This document shows, piece by piece, positions 43,814 through 53,312 of a stretch of 64,000 nucleotides of DNA. The notes below the pieces were generated by a model. It was not told where the DNA came from. It saw only the letters and a list, made by a program, of their open reading frames with translations, and made no database searches. The position numbers and the translations under genes were made by a program. The stretch is from Sphingorhabdus sp. Alg231-15 (GTDB lineage: Bacteria; Pseudomonadota; Alphaproteobacteria; Sphingomonadales; Sphingomonadaceae): NCBI RefSeq assembly GCF_900149705.1, contig NZ_LT703001.1:558001-622000 (forward strand). Direction: 5' to 3'. The stretch's first letter is position 1. Every line of letters starts with the position of its first letter.

Positions 43814-45577
43814 GTGAAAAAACAGTTTCCGGCAACATTGAAAATTGCCCTCACATCTGCTCTCGTATCTCTTCCACTCTCTCCTGTGATAGCGCAGGAT
43901 GGTGGGGCGGTTTTGTTCAAAAGCTCTTCTGTAGCAAAGGATATTCCTTCGCAATTGAAGCGCAAACAGTCAGAACATTACCGGGCACTTTTTAAAGCGA
44001 TGGGCGGTAACCAATGGGATACCGCTAAAAATCTGATCGACAATGCGCCAAACGGGCCATTGAAATCCATTGCAAAAGCTGAATATTTTCTAGCGGCCAA
44101 TTCTCCTCGCGCCGAACTGGGGCCATTGCTTGTCCTCGTCGGTGAAGCCCCCCATATTCCGCAAGCTGCTCAGCTCGGACGACTGGCAAAGAAACGCGGC
44201 GCGCAACTGCTTCCCGATTTGCCGCAACGTCGCAGCCTTTCTTATGTTCCAGGACTACCGATCCGCAAAAAGCCGAATGCCATAAAGTCAGACAGCGCGG
44301 CAAATGCCATTCGCGGTCGTATCCTGGCCTTCATCAAGAATGACAGCCCGCAATCAGCGGAAGCCCTTCTTTTTGAAGCAAATGACATCTTGTCATCTGA
44401 AGCCCGCACCGAACTCGAACAGCGGATTGCATGGTCCTATTATATCGAAAATGATGACAGTTCTGCACAGCGCATGGCGCAAAAAGCTCAAAAAGGCAGT
44501 GGTCCTTGGGTGGTTCATGCTGATTGGGTCGCAGGACTTTCCTCGTGGCGGCTAAATGACTGCCAAACAGCCAGCGCGGCCTTTGATAACGTGGGCCGTC
44601 GTGCGGCCAATTCGGACTTGCAGGCTGCTGGCCTTTATTGGGGGGCACGCTCTGATATTGTTTGTGGTCAGCCGCAAAAAGCGCAAGGCAAGCTACAAAC
44701 CGCGGCCAAGCGTAGTGACAGCTTTTATGGCCTTCTTTCAGCACAAACCTTGGGCATGGATATTGCAAAGTCAAAATCCAGTGCCGGTTTTGCGAAAGGT
44801 GATTGGAAAGCATTGAAACGGCATGACAATGTCAAATCAGCCATTGCTCTAGTCGAAATCGGTGAAGAAGGTCTTGCCGACGAAGTATTGCGGCATCAGG
44901 CCCGGATCGGCAATTCCAGCGACCATGCTGCTCTGCTGAAACTCGCGCGTGAATTGAACTTGCCGCGGACACAATTGTGGCTGGCGCATCACGCGCCTCG
45001 CGGGTTTAAACCTGATGCTCAATCGCGTTTTCCTGCACCGAAATGGAAACCCGATGGCGGGTGGCGCGTGGATCCTGCCTTGGTCTATGCACATACTCTG
45101 CAGGAATCAGCCTTTCGTAGCAAAGCTGTAAGTCCAGCTAATGCGATCGGTCTGATGCAAGTGCGTCCCGGAACCGCTGGCGATATCGCACGCGCCAATG
45201 GAAAAAGATTTGAGAAAACCCAGCTGTTCAAGCCATCAACCAATCTTGAATATGGGCAATCCTATCTCGAATATCTGAGCGAATCCTCGATCACCGGCGG
45301 CAAACTGCCGAAGGTCGCTGCGGCCTATAATGCTGGCCCCGGTTCAGTTCAGCGCTGGAACAATGAAATTCGGGATAATGGCGATCCGCTACTATACATG
45401 GAGAGCATTCCCTACGTCGAAACACGCGGCTATGTTTCGATCATCATGCGGAACTATTGGATGTATGAAAAGCAAGCGGGCATCGATTCAGCAAGCCTGC
45501 GCAGCATGGCCCAGAACAAATGGCCTAGCTTCCCCAAAAAACCGGGCAAAAACAAAACCCGCTTTACCGCCCGCTAA
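43814..45577 (+). CDS. slt: Soluble lytic murein transglycosylase
   Basis: 587 aa from GTG 43814; a GTG at 43775 lies in the UDG-like gene. Signal peptide (LKIALTSALVSLPLSPVIAQ). A long helical superhelix domain (to about residue 400) and a C-terminal SLT domain: catalytic E431 in HTLQESAFRSKAVS, AIGLMQVRPGTAGDIA and AAYNAGPGSVQRWN. It cleaves peptidoglycan in the periplasm. Tail is basic. Followed by a hairpin at 45590. Confidence 0.94.
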   Translation: MKKQFPATLKIALTSALVSLPLSPVIAQDGGAVLFKSSSVAKDIPSQLKRKQSEHYRALFKAMGGNQWDTAKNLIDNAPNGPLKSIAKAEYFLAANSPRAELGPLLVLVGEAPHIPQAAQLGRLAKKRGAQLLPDLPQRRSLSYVPGLPIRKKPNAIKSDSAANAIRGRILAFIKNDSPQSAEALLFEANDILSSEARTELEQRIAWSYYIENDDSSAQRMAQKAQKGSGPWVVHADWVAGLSSWRLNDCQTASAAFDNVGRRAANSDLQAAGLYWGARSDIVCGQPQKAQGKLQTAAKRSDSFYGLLSAQTLGMDIAKSKSSAGFAKGDWKALKRHDNVKSAIALVEIGEEGLADEVLRHQARIGNSSDHAALLKLARELNLPRTQLWLAHHAPRGFKPDAQSRFPAPKWKPDGGWRVDPALVYAHTLQESAFRSKAVSPANAIGLMQVRPGTAGDIARANGKRFEKTQLFKPSTNLEYGQSYLEYLSESSITGGKLPKVAAAYNAGPGSVQRWNNEIRDNGDPLLYMESIPYVETRGYVSIIMRNYWMYEKQAGIDSASLRSMAQNKWPSFPKKPGKNKTRFTAR

Positions 45578-45589
45578 GCTTGGAAAAAT

Positions 45590-45615
45590 CCGGATGAGCC
45601 AACAGGCCCATCCGG
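45590..45615. terminator. Bidirectional terminator between slt and ahcY
   Basis: CCGGATG and CATCCGG pair as the outer 7-bp stem, with an inner GCC/GGC around an AACA loop; TATTCTATT follows on the plus strand. Confidence 0.7.
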
Positions 45616-45622
45616 TATTCTA

Positions 45623-47035
45623 TTAGTAACGATAGTGATCAGGCTTGAACGGGCCTTCTGGTGTCACACCGATATACTCGGCCTGTTCCTGAGACAATTT
45701 CGTCAACTGCACGCCCAATTTCGCGAGGTGCAGCTCAGCCACTTTCTCATCGAGATGCTTGGGCAGGACGTATACGTCATTCTTATACTGCTCAGGGCGC
45801 AGCCACAGTTCGATCTGGGCCATGACCTGGTTCGTAAAGCTGGCTGACATCACGAAGCTCGGGTGACCGGTTGCACAACCCAGGTTGACCAAACGTCCTT
45901 GCGCCAGAATGATGAGCTTCTTGCCATCAGGAAATTCAACTTCATCGACCTGCGGCTTGATTTCGTTCCATTTCATGTTCTGCAGGCCAGCAATCTGAAT
46001 TTCGCTGTCGAAGTGGCCGATATTGCAAACAATCGCACGGTCTTTCATGTCACGCATATGGTCGACGGTGATAACGTCTTTGTTGCCGGTTGCAGTCACA
46101 AAGATATCAGCGCGTTTGGTTGCTTCTTCCATGGTGACAACTTCATAGCCTTCCATCGAAGCCTGCAGAGCACAGATAGGATCGACTTCGGTCACGATGA
46201 CCCGCGCACCGCCATTGCGGAGCGAGTCAGCAGAACCTTTACCAACATCGCCAAAGCCGGCGACACAGGCGACTTTACCGGCCAGCATAACGTCAGTGGC
46301 ACGGCGAACGGCATCGACGAGCGACTCTTTACAGCCGTAAAGGTTATCGAATTTCGATTTCGTCACACTGTCATTCACGTTGATCGCCGGGAAAGGCAAT
46401 TTGCCCTGCTTGGCAAGATCATAGAGGCGGTGAACACCGGTGGTGGTTTCTTCCGAAACGCCTTTGATGGTCTCGACTGTTTTTGTGAGATAACCCGGGC
46501 GCTCAGCCAGAAAACGTTTCAGTGTAGCAATGAAGACTTCTTCTTCTTCATTGTCTGGCGTGAACAGCTCTTCACCAGCTTCAACACGCGCGCCCCAAAG
46601 TGCGAACATGGTTGCGTCGCCGCCGTCATCGAGAATCAGATTGCAGGTTTCTTCAGGTCCCCAGTCGAAGATACGCTCTACATAAGACCAATATTCTTCG
46701 AGGGTTTCGCCTTTGATGGCAAATACAGGTGTTCCGCCAGCAGCAATTGCAGCGGCCGCATGATCCTGTGTTGAATAGATGTTGCAAGAAGCCCAACGAA
46801 CCGTCGCGCCGAGAGCCAGAAGCGTTTCAATCAACACCGCGGTTTGAATGGTCATGTGCAGTGAACCGGTAATCCGGGCACCTTTCAAAGGTTGCTCGGC
46901 ACCAAATTCCTCACGCAGAGCCATCAGGCCCGGCATTTCAGTTTCGGCAATCTCAATTTCCTTACGTCCGAAATCGGCGAGAGAAATATCCTTGATCACA
47001 TAGTCCTGGTTCGCTGTATCTGCTGCGGTAGCCAC
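45623..47035 (-). CDS. ahcY: Adenosylhomocysteinase
   Basis: 470 aa from a GTG at 47035; AAGGAGA is 6-7 bases upstream of that GTG but only one base from the in-frame ATG at 47041, so GTG is favoured. Hydrolyses S-adenosylhomocysteine in the methyl cycle. Motifs: [48 protein letters not shown] (NAD site), [11 protein letters not shown] and NIGHFDSEI; the C-terminus FKPDHYRY is typical. It carries the extra loop usual in alphaproteobacterial AhcY. A perfect 26-bp palindrome lies about 90-110 bp upstream. Confidence 0.97.
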   Translation of the reverse strand: MATAADTANQDYVIKDISLADFGRKEIEIAETEMPGLMALREEFGAEQPLKGARITGSLHMTIQTAVLIETLLALGATVRWASCNIYSTQDHAAAAIAAGGTPVFAIKGETLEEYWSYVERIFDWGPEETCNLILDDGGDATMFALWGARVEAGEELFTPDNEEEEVFIATLKRFLAERPGYLTKTVETIKGVSEETTTGVHRLYDLAKQGKLPFPAINVNDSVTKSKFDNLYGCKESLVDAVRRATDVMLAGKVACVAGFGDVGKGSADSLRNGGARVIVTEVDPICALQASMEGYEVVTMEEATKRADIFVTATGNKDVITVDHMRDMKDRAIVCNIGHFDSEIQIAGLQNMKWNEIKPQVDEVEFPDGKKLIILAQGRLVNLGCATGHPSFVMSASFTNQVMAQIELWLRPEQYKNDVYVLPKHLDEKVAELHLAKLGVQLTKLSQEQAEYIGVTPEGPFKPDHYRY

Positions 47036-47121
47036 AATCATTCTCCTTGAAAGACGAATTGCCGCACCGGAAATCCCGGGCGGCAGTTTCATCATTCCTT
47101 AGCTTCATGCGGCTTTGGAAG

Positions 47122-47147
47122 CAAATATAAAGATGTCTTTATATTTG
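47122..47147. promoter_or_regulatory. Perfect palindrome upstream of ahcY, likely operator
   Basis: CAAATATAAAGA-TG-TCTTTATATTTG: 12-bp arms with a 2-bp centre, in the only gap between ahcY and the next gene. It resembles the operators described for ArsR-family SAH/SAM-responsive repressors (SahR/SamR) of methionine-cycle genes in Proteobacteria. The regulator is not in the window. Alternatively it is a terminator for the 47159 gene. Confidence 0.6.
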
Positions 47148-47158
47148 TAATTTAGTTA

Positions 47159-47656
47159 TCAATTTTCGGTCGATGCTATAATAATCCCACAGCGTCCGCC
47201 TGGCAGGTTCGGTGTCAAACCATGAAATTGCGAGATATTGACCAGCGATGTAATATTGCTGTCGGTATCTGCTGCTGAATTTGCCAGGTCTTTCATCGCC
47301 TTGCATTCGGACAAATCACCGGAGCCGGCACCATATTTATTGGCCAGGGACACAGCATAGCGATCATAATGCTTGATCGCCTGTCTCTTGTTCCGTCCTT
47401 GGGCGAAATGTCCGCGTAATATTCCGTTACCAAGTTTCAAAAGCGGCTTTTTGTCGCGCACGAAGCGATTATAATGTGGCAAGACGTCATGCTCCGATTT
47501 CGCACAACGCAGCGCGGCAACCATTAAACGAGACTGCAAATCCCGAACATGAGCGGCATCTACCGCTGCCGGCGCCCAGCAAGCCGCTTGCGCCGATCCT
47601 GCCAATGTTACGCTTCCGATTATGCCGACCAGCATCAGCTTCTTTAATTTAGACAT
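47159..47656 (-). CDS. Secreted protein of unknown function with conserved cysteines
   Basis: 165 aa. Clear signal peptide (MSKLKKLMLVGIIGSVTLAGSAQA). The mature protein is helical, with four Cys (AACWAP, ALRCAKS, LSECKAM and GGRCGII), suggesting two disulfides. No domain recognised. Followed downstream on the same strand by the ahcY gene and its palindrome. Real gene by signal peptide and clean start; function unknown. Confidence 0.72.
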   Translation of the reverse strand: MSKLKKLMLVGIIGSVTLAGSAQAACWAPAAVDAAHVRDLQSRLMVAALRCAKSEHDVLPHYNRFVRDKKPLLKLGNGILRGHFAQGRNKRQAIKHYDRYAVSLANKYGAGSGDLSECKAMKDLANSAADTDSNITSLVNISQFHGLTPNLPGGRCGIIIASTEN

Positions 47657-47794
47657 TCCCCATAATCCCCTATTCCCATTGAGGACTACAAATCTGTTCT
47701 TTCTGGCTTAGAGAATTTCTAAAGGCATTGGTTAAGCGATATTCAGCATCCAAGTAACGAATTTCACTGGATAAACATCATCTGCGCCGGATTT

Positions 47795-48355
47795 TCACGC
47801 GCTCCCAAACTGCCCGGATAGCTTATTGGGATCGATTCCCTGAGACTGCCAGGCCATTTCCCACTTGTCTTTCGCACGGGTCTCGTAAAGCCATTCCGCT
47901 TCCCCCGGAGTGACCGACCATCCATTCTGGGTCAATTCATGCTCCAGTTGCCCTGCTCCCCAACCAGAATAACCCAGCGCGGCGATCCATTTTTTTGGAC
48001 CACGATCCTTAGCGATGGCGCCCAAAATATCGAGTGAGCTACTCAATCCCCAGCGATCGCCGACTTGCAAAGTGTCTGAAAGGTTGAAATCGAGGCTGTG
48101 AAGAATGAAACCGCGATGCACCTCAACAGGTCCGCCAACAAAGACGTTACGATCGTCGAGCTCGTCGGGTTCAATGTCAAACTGCTCCAATATCCCATGA
48201 AAGCTGATATCGGTCGATATCTCGCCAATATTTATCCCGAGCGCACCATGTTCATCATGAGAACAGATAGCGATGATCGATCGAGAAAATCGCGGATCAG
48301 CCATACCCGGCGTTGCCAGCAGAAACTGGCCGGAGAAATAAACAGCATCTTCCAT
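47795..48355 (-). CDS. YqgE/AlgH family protein
   Basis: 186 aa from ATG 48355 (MEDAVYFSGQFLLATPGM), the family's normal start; an extension to 48391 is unsupported. Conserved: HDEHGALGINIG, VFVGGPVEVHRGFILH, and LGYSGWGAGQLEHEL, the UPF0301 signature. Function unknown; AlgH has been linked to alginate regulation in Pseudomonas. The 138 bases downstream (47657-47794) show nothing. Confidence 0.92.
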   Translation of the reverse strand: MEDAVYFSGQFLLATPGMADPRFSRSIIAICSHDEHGALGINIGEISTDISFHGILEQFDIEPDELDDRNVFVGGPVEVHRGFILHSLDFNLSDTLQVGDRWGLSSSLDILGAIAKDRGPKKWIAALGYSGWGAGQLEHELTQNGWSVTPGEAEWLYETRAKDKWEMAWQSQGIDPNKLSGQFGSA

Positions 48356-48505
48356 AGTCACAGCATAAGTCACTTGCGATGTTCTGCCCATGGTAAATTC
48401 GATAAACGGAGCATTATCATTCCACTGCTTGCAATTTCATGATGCTGTCACCACAAATGGATAGGACTCGCAGACTCTCTGCCGAAACATAAAAGGAACG
48501 ATAAT

Positions 48506-48982
48506 ATGATCAACAAAGGCGACAAAATTCCAGAAGTAAACTTGGTCAAAGCAACCGAAAATGGCCCGGAGCAGGTCAGCTCCTCCGATTATTTCGCAGG
48601 CAAAAAAGTCGCATTATTCTCTGTTCCCGGTGCTTATACGCCAACCTGTTCGGCCAAGCATCTGCCGGGTTATGTTGAAAAAGCCGCTGAACTGAAAGCC
48701 AAAGGCGTCGATGAAATTGCCTGTACCGCGGTCAATGATGCGTTCGTTCTTGGCGCCTGGAACAAGGATGCGGGATCGGAAGACGTCACCATGCTTGCCG
48801 ATGGCAATGGCGATTTTGCCAAAGCCGTTGGCCTTGAGATGGACGGTTCCGGCTTTGGTCTGGGTACCCGTGGTCAGCGCTTCTCCATGATCGTCAATGA
48901 CGGCGTGGTTGAAGAATTGAATGTCGAAGCACCGGGTGACTTTAGAGTCAGTGCTGCAGACTACATGCTCGACCAGCTTTAA
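48506..48982 (+). CDS. Peroxiredoxin (Prx5/glutaredoxin-dependent type)
   Basis: 158 aa, thioredoxin fold. The peroxidatic Cys48 is in GAYTPTCSAKHLPGYV, with the family's DAFVLGAWNKDAG and RGQRFSMIVNDGVVEELNVE. It reduces hydrogen and alkyl peroxides in the cytoplasm. No clear second (resolving) Cys of the 2-Cys AhpC type is present. Followed by a strong terminator. Confidence 0.95.
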   Translation: MINKGDKIPEVNLVKATENGPEQVSSSDYFAGKKVALFSVPGAYTPTCSAKHLPGYVEKAAELKAKGVDEIACTAVNDAFVLGAWNKDAGSEDVTMLADGNGDFAKAVGLEMDGSGFGLGTRGQRFSMIVNDGVVEELNVEAPGDFRVSAADYMLDQL

Positions 48983-48999
48983 CGCGACTCACATTATTG

Positions 49000-49038
49000 A
49001 AAAAACCGGCGGGAGCACAGATTTCCCGCCGGTTTTTT
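49000..49038. terminator. Strong intrinsic terminator after the peroxiredoxin gene
   Basis: AACCGGCGGGA and TCCCGCCGGTT form a long stem (15 bp counting flanking A/T pairs), followed by six T residues. It probably serves both convergent genes. Confidence 0.9.
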
Positions 49039-49042
49039 ATGT

Positions 49043-50881
49043 CTACCATCCGCAGGATTTGCCTTTATTCTCTTCTTTCAGCCAATCCATCAGCGGTTCA
49101 AAATAGCTGATCATTGCGGAGCCATCCATTTCACGGGTGCCGGTAAAGGCTTCCAAAGCGTCTGGCCAAGGCTTTGATGCGCCGAGTTCCAGCATTGCGT
49201 TGAGCTTCGCACCCACTTCCTCGTTGCCATAGAAAGAGCAGCGGTGCAGCGGTCCTTTCCAACCGGCGGCATCGCAAGCCGCTTTGTAGAATTGGAACTG
49301 CAGGATGCGCGCCAAGAAATAGCGCGAATAAGGCGTGTTACCTGGAATATGATATTTCGCGCCCGGATCGAACGCGTCTGCTGGACGATCAACCGGCGGC
49401 GTAATGCCTTGATATCGCCGTTTCAGGTCATGCCATGCCTGCGTATATTCTGCGGGCTTTATGTCACCGGAGAAAACCTGCCAACGCCATTTGTCGACCA
49501 ATAATCCAAAGGGAAGGAATGCGACCTTGTCCATCGCCTGACGCAAGAGCAGGCCCACATCCTTATCCGCGCTCGGCACCTTGTCCGCATCCAGCAAGCC
49601 GACCTGCACCAGATATTCCGGTGTGATCGATAGCGCGATCATGTCACCAATGGCTTCATGGAAACCGTCATTGGCACCGTCGAGATGCAGATAACTCTGC
49701 TTGTTATAAGCGCGTTGATAATAGTTGTGACCCAGTTCATGATGGATAGTGACAAAATCATCGCCATTGACCTTGATACACATTTTGATCCGGATATCCT
49801 CAACATTGTCGATATCCCAAGCGCTTGCATGGCATACCACGTCGCGGTCTGCTGGCTTGGTAAATTGGGACCTTGTATAGAAGGTGTCAGGCAGCGGATC
49901 AAAACCAAGGGATGAGAAGAACCCCTCACCTGCTTTGACCATTTTCATCGCGTCATAGCCCTTAGATGTAAGCAATTCCGTGGTATCGAAACCAATGTCA
50001 CCTGCCCCCTCTGGAGCGACGATTTCATAGATATTACCCCATTCCTGCGCCCACATATTACCAAGCAGATCTGCGCGGATTGGTCCGGTTTTCGCTTGAA
50101 CATCATCGCCATATTTCGCGTTGAGCTTGTCCCGCGTATAACAATGTAGTTCGTCATAAAGCGGCTTCACCTGACTCCACAGCTTGTCGGTCAACTTGGC
50201 AAAATCATCAGCCGGCATGTCATAGCCGGAGCGCCACATCGCACCGACATCGGCAAAGCCGAGCTCTTTTGCTCCTTCATTGGCGATCTCAACCATGCGG
50301 GCATAGTCATCCTTCATCGGCGCGCCGACATTGCTGTGCCAGCTTGCCCACATTTCGGATAGCTCATCCGGATTGCGATTGGTGCCCATCGCGGCTTCGA
50401 TATCGGAACCGTTAATTTCCTTGCCGTTCAAGGTCCCCTTACCCTTACCATAGGCGGAGTTCAGCTTGGTCGCGATTGTGTTCAGTTCCGTTGCAGCGCC
50501 GTCGGTGGTTGGGGCAGGAAGCACAATACCGCCGCGCAGCTTGTTGAGTTTGCGGGTGGTCACTGCATCAAGACCCTGAACATCGTTATATTTCGCAGCA
50601 TCGATCGCGGCCTGAACCGACATGGTCGTTCCCTCAGCACCGACCTTAGCCGCCAAGGCATCTGTATCCTCAGTGATATAGGTTGCGTTAATCCAGTAAA
50701 TCCGGCCCGCGTCGACCGAGAAATCAAACATCTTTTTCTCGGTTTCCTCAACGAATTTCTTCGCATCATCGGCGGTTGGATTGGCTTTGTCCTTCATCCC
50801 GCCTTCTTCGTGATGTTTTGCATGGACGGGCGCGCTGACGGCAATAGCGGCCAGGGCAATGATCGAAGCGGCAGTTTTCAT
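49043..50881 (-). CDS. M2-family metallopeptidase (ACE-like peptidyl dipeptidase)
   Basis: 612 aa. Signal peptide (MKTAASIIALAAIAVSAPVHA), then a single M2 catalytic domain: zinc site HHELGHNYY (HEXXH) with the downstream Glu in GFHEAIGDMIAL, and ARILQFQFYKAAC. Bacterial relatives of angiotensin-converting enzyme release dipeptides from C-termini; physiological substrate unknown. Exported to the periplasm. Ends next to the peroxiredoxin terminator. Confidence 0.94.
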   Translation of the reverse strand: MKTAASIIALAAIAVSAPVHAKHHEEGGMKDKANPTADDAKKFVEETEKKMFDFSVDAGRIYWINATYITEDTDALAAKVGAEGTTMSVQAAIDAAKYNDVQGLDAVTTRKLNKLRGGIVLPAPTTDGAATELNTIATKLNSAYGKGKGTLNGKEINGSDIEAAMGTNRNPDELSEMWASWHSNVGAPMKDDYARMVEIANEGAKELGFADVGAMWRSGYDMPADDFAKLTDKLWSQVKPLYDELHCYTRDKLNAKYGDDVQAKTGPIRADLLGNMWAQEWGNIYEIVAPEGAGDIGFDTTELLTSKGYDAMKMVKAGEGFFSSLGFDPLPDTFYTRSQFTKPADRDVVCHASAWDIDNVEDIRIKMCIKVNGDDFVTIHHELGHNYYQRAYNKQSYLHLDGANDGFHEAIGDMIALSITPEYLVQVGLLDADKVPSADKDVGLLLRQAMDKVAFLPFGLLVDKWRWQVFSGDIKPAEYTQAWHDLKRRYQGITPPVDRPADAFDPGAKYHIPGNTPYSRYFLARILQFQFYKAACDAAGWKGPLHRCSFYGNEEVGAKLNAMLELGASKPWPDALEAFTGTREMDGSAMISYFEPLMDWLKEENKGKSCGW

Positions 50882-50935
50882 GGCTAATCCTCTGTGTTTT
50901 ATTTTGGTATGAATTGAAACTTTCTTACGAAATCG

Positions 50936-51463
50936 TCAAGCGCGTCGTTCGCGGTGTCGCCAGATCAGCGCCACAATCATGCCGACGGTTCCGATGATCC
51001 ATGTCGCGATTTTGGGCGGCCGTGCAAAAGCGGCGATGCTGGCAAGGGTATCGCTTCCCTTGGCCTGCAATAATTGTGTGATCTGACTCAGCGTCTCGAC
51101 ATAGTCGAACAGCCCGAACAGAAAATAGGTGAGCACCATGAACAGGCCCAGCTTCTTAAGGGATGGAGATTGCGCCTCCTGCCAGACCAGTCGCCCGCCC
51201 AATATCCCGCCAATGGTATAAAGACCGATGAACACAAGATCACCAATCATTGACCATTTGGCATGGTCCATCTTTCCTGCCTCTGCCCAGCTCAGCTGAA
51301 TGGCATCAACCCGCTCGGCCGTCGCCGCGCTTTGATGATCCAATATTCCGGCAGGGGCTGTATCTGTGATTAACGGACCACCGGTCACCACGACAACGAG
51401 GAACACAGCAATGCCGCCCAGCCAGAAAATCCAGAAATTGCGCCAATTTATATATCCCGGCAT
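50936..51463 (-). CDS. Membrane protein of unknown function
   Basis: 175 aa with about four predicted membrane helices: one at the start (FWIFWLGGIAVFLVVVVTG), two in the middle and one at the end (IATWIIGTVGMIVALIW). No family recognised. It is 3 bases after the hydrolase stop, last gene of a tight four-gene operon. Confidence 0.72.
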   Translation of the reverse strand: MPGYINWRNFWIFWLGGIAVFLVVVVTGGPLITDTAPAGILDHQSAATAERVDAIQLSWAEAGKMDHAKWSMIGDLVFIGLYTIGGILGGRLVWQEAQSPSLKKLGLFMVLTYFLFGLFDYVETLSQITQLLQAKGSDTLASIAAFARPPKIATWIIGTVGMIVALIWRHRERRA

Positions 51464-51466
51464 CGT

Positions 51467-52243
51467 TCATTCACTCCCTAATTGATCCGTGCTCAAAAAC
51501 CGCAACATCTCTTGCGCCATTTCCGGCTTTGTTACGCTGCTCATATGCGTGCCCGGTACTGCGACATGATGCCCATGCGGCAATAAATCAGCCAGCGCCT
51601 CAGGGTCGCCATTGTCGCGATCCTCTGATCCGCAAAGCACTAGCGTCGGTGTCGTGATTGTCTCTATGGCGTCCGGCTGCATATCCGAGAATGCCTTTAA
51701 CAAGTGCCCTGCGGCGACCGTATCGACTTTCTGGCTTTTCATGAACTGGATTGCTATCCAGTGCGGATCACCCCGTTTCGCGGTATCGCGAAGCTCAATC
51801 GCTTTCAGAAAAAACCCCTGACGCCGATCCCAACCTGCCAGACCTTCGAGCCCCATGCCTGCAAGAATCGCTTTACCAGGCGTAATTTCACTGGTGAGCA
51901 ATTTCGCGGTCGTTCGAGCCCCGAGTGAAAAACCGCCCAGATCATAATCCGGCAGATCGAGATAATCGATCAACGCCAATGCGTCCTTGATCAGCACATC
52001 CTGCGGATAGGCTTCAGCTTCATGCGGAGCCTCGCTTTGTCCATGCGCGCGCAGGTCGGGCATGATCACCCGGAAACCCGCGTCCGCCAGGTGTTGAGCA
52101 TGGCCGAACTTGATCCAGTTGGTTTCCGCGTTGGAGAAAAGCCCGTGGAGCAGAATGACAGCGCGCCCCTTTCCCGCTTCATGTATCTTCAGTGTCACGC
52201 CGTCAAAGGACGAGAAATCCCAGCTCTTTACATCCACAATCAT
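51467..52243 (-). CDS. Alpha/beta hydrolase
   Basis: 258 aa. Classic triad in order: oxyanion region VILLHGLFSNA, nucleophile Ser in GGFSLGART, Asp in LCGSEDRDNGD and His in VPGTHMSSV. Also MPDLRAHGQSEAP. A soluble esterase/hydrolase of unknown substrate. Its ATG overlaps the upstream GFA gene stop by 4 bases. Confidence 0.9.
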   Translation of the reverse strand: MIVDVKSWDFSSFDGVTLKIHEAGKGRAVILLHGLFSNAETNWIKFGHAQHLADAGFRVIMPDLRAHGQSEAPHEAEAYPQDVLIKDALALIDYLDLPDYDLGGFSLGARTTAKLLTSEITPGKAILAGMGLEGLAGWDRRQGFFLKAIELRDTAKRGDPHWIAIQFMKSQKVDTVAAGHLLKAFSDMQPDAIETITTPTLVLCGSEDRDNGDPEALADLLPHGHHVAVPGTHMSSVTKPEMAQEMLRFLSTDQLGSE

Positions 52244-52683
52244 TGTCCCAAGTTATTGCGCCAGGCTATTACATCATCTGGCTGAGTTTGATGCTGGTCT
52301 GTTTTCGGATCCAGCGTGATCCCGGTCTGTTTTTTGGAAACCCAGAGATGGCCGACCGGTTCGATATCCGCCGAACCATCCAAAGTGCCGACTTTAAGCG
52401 TGATGGCCGTCGGCGGATTGTTCCCGCTATGCCATAGCCGGGTTCCACAATCCTCGCAGAAATAGTTATATTTTCGCCTTCCACTGTGCGCAGTGGTTTC
52501 AAAAACCTTAGGCAAGCCCGTCACCGTTAAAGCATCATAGGTCAAGGGAATGGACATCGAAAAGGCGCTTGCACTCTGCTTCTTGCATTCGCCACAATGG
52601 CAGGCATAAGCAGGCGGTAACACATCACCGATGGAATAGCGCACAGCGCCGCATTGGCAGCCTCCGACAAGTTTATCGCTCAT
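52240..52683 (-). CDS. GFA family protein
   Basis: 147 aa. Zinc-binding Cys pattern of the glutathione-dependent formaldehyde-activating fold: GGCQCGAVRYS, YACHCGECKKQSASAFS and FCEDCGTRLWHSG. Most family members have no proven link to formaldehyde. Tandem with a second GFA gene; overlaps both neighbours by 4 bases. Confidence 0.88.
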   Translation of the reverse strand: MSDKLVGGCQCGAVRYSIGDVLPPAYACHCGECKKQSASAFSMSIPLTYDALTVTGLPKVFETTAHSGRRKYNYFCEDCGTRLWHSGNNPPTAITLKVGTLDGSADIEPVGHLWVSKKQTGITLDPKTDQHQTQPDDVIAWRNNLGQ

Positions 52684-53129
52684 TCAGGACCAACAAATTG
52701 CAGCCACTCTTCGCTCGACTGTGGCTGCGTTTCAAGAGTTGGTACGCCTTCAGGAATGGCGATCCACGGCTGCTTGCTCGAAACCCAAAAATGCGCTGCG
52801 GGACTGACATTTTTGCTGTTGTCGAGCGTCCCGACGCGGATACTTGCCAGACCCGCTCTTTTATCGTTAGCGGCATAAATGCGGCTCATACATTTCGCGC
52901 AGCCGGCTATGGTACTGATCGCTCCACTAGGCTGTACAAATATGCCTTCATTCAATGCACCTTCGATACTCAAATCTTTGGCCATAATACCCATGTGTAG
53001 GCTGAAAGCACTGCCGGTCCGCCGCTGGCAGTCCGTACAATGGCAAGCATAGGGCCGCATTCTAAACCCGGGTTTAAGCTCGTAGCGAACCTCGCCGCAG
53101 AGACAGCCACCAGTCAGTGTCCCTTCCAT
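52680..53129 (-). CDS. GFA family protein (tandem paralogue)
   Basis: 149 aa from ATG 53129, close to an AAGGAG; a TTG at 53159 is in frame. Cys motifs: TGGCLCGEVRYEL, YACHCTDCQRRTGSAFS and a third pair reading AGCAKCMSRIY. First gene of the operon GFA-GFA-hydrolase-membrane protein. The gap upstream (53160-53312) shows no gene. Confidence 0.87.
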   Translation of the reverse strand: MEGTLTGGCLCGEVRYELKPGFRMRPYACHCTDCQRRTGSAFSLHMGIMAKDLSIEGALNEGIFVQPSGAISTIAGCAKCMSRIYAANDKRAGLASIRVGTLDNSKNVSPAAHFWVSSKQPWIAIPEGVPTLETQPQSSEEWLQFVGPE

Positions 53130-53312
53130 TCCCAGAGTCTCTCCTTTCGTTTCGACCAAATTATGATCCCGAAAATTCTACAAAAGATACGCGAATTGGG
53201 TGCAAAACTCGGTTGAAGTGAATATCGCGCTCGTTGAACCGAGTGGCAACAGAGGATCGTTTTTCCATCTGTTCAAGCTAAGCGCTTTTGATGATGTAGG
53301 AAAGCGCAAATA

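Noticed and set aside
45863-46774. Plus-strand open frame of 303 codons
   Set aside because: Antisense to ahcY, which is certain.
47036-47158. SAH or SAM riboswitch before ahcY
   Set aside because: I see a DNA-operator-like palindrome but no recognisable riboswitch core; not claimed without a covariance-model search.
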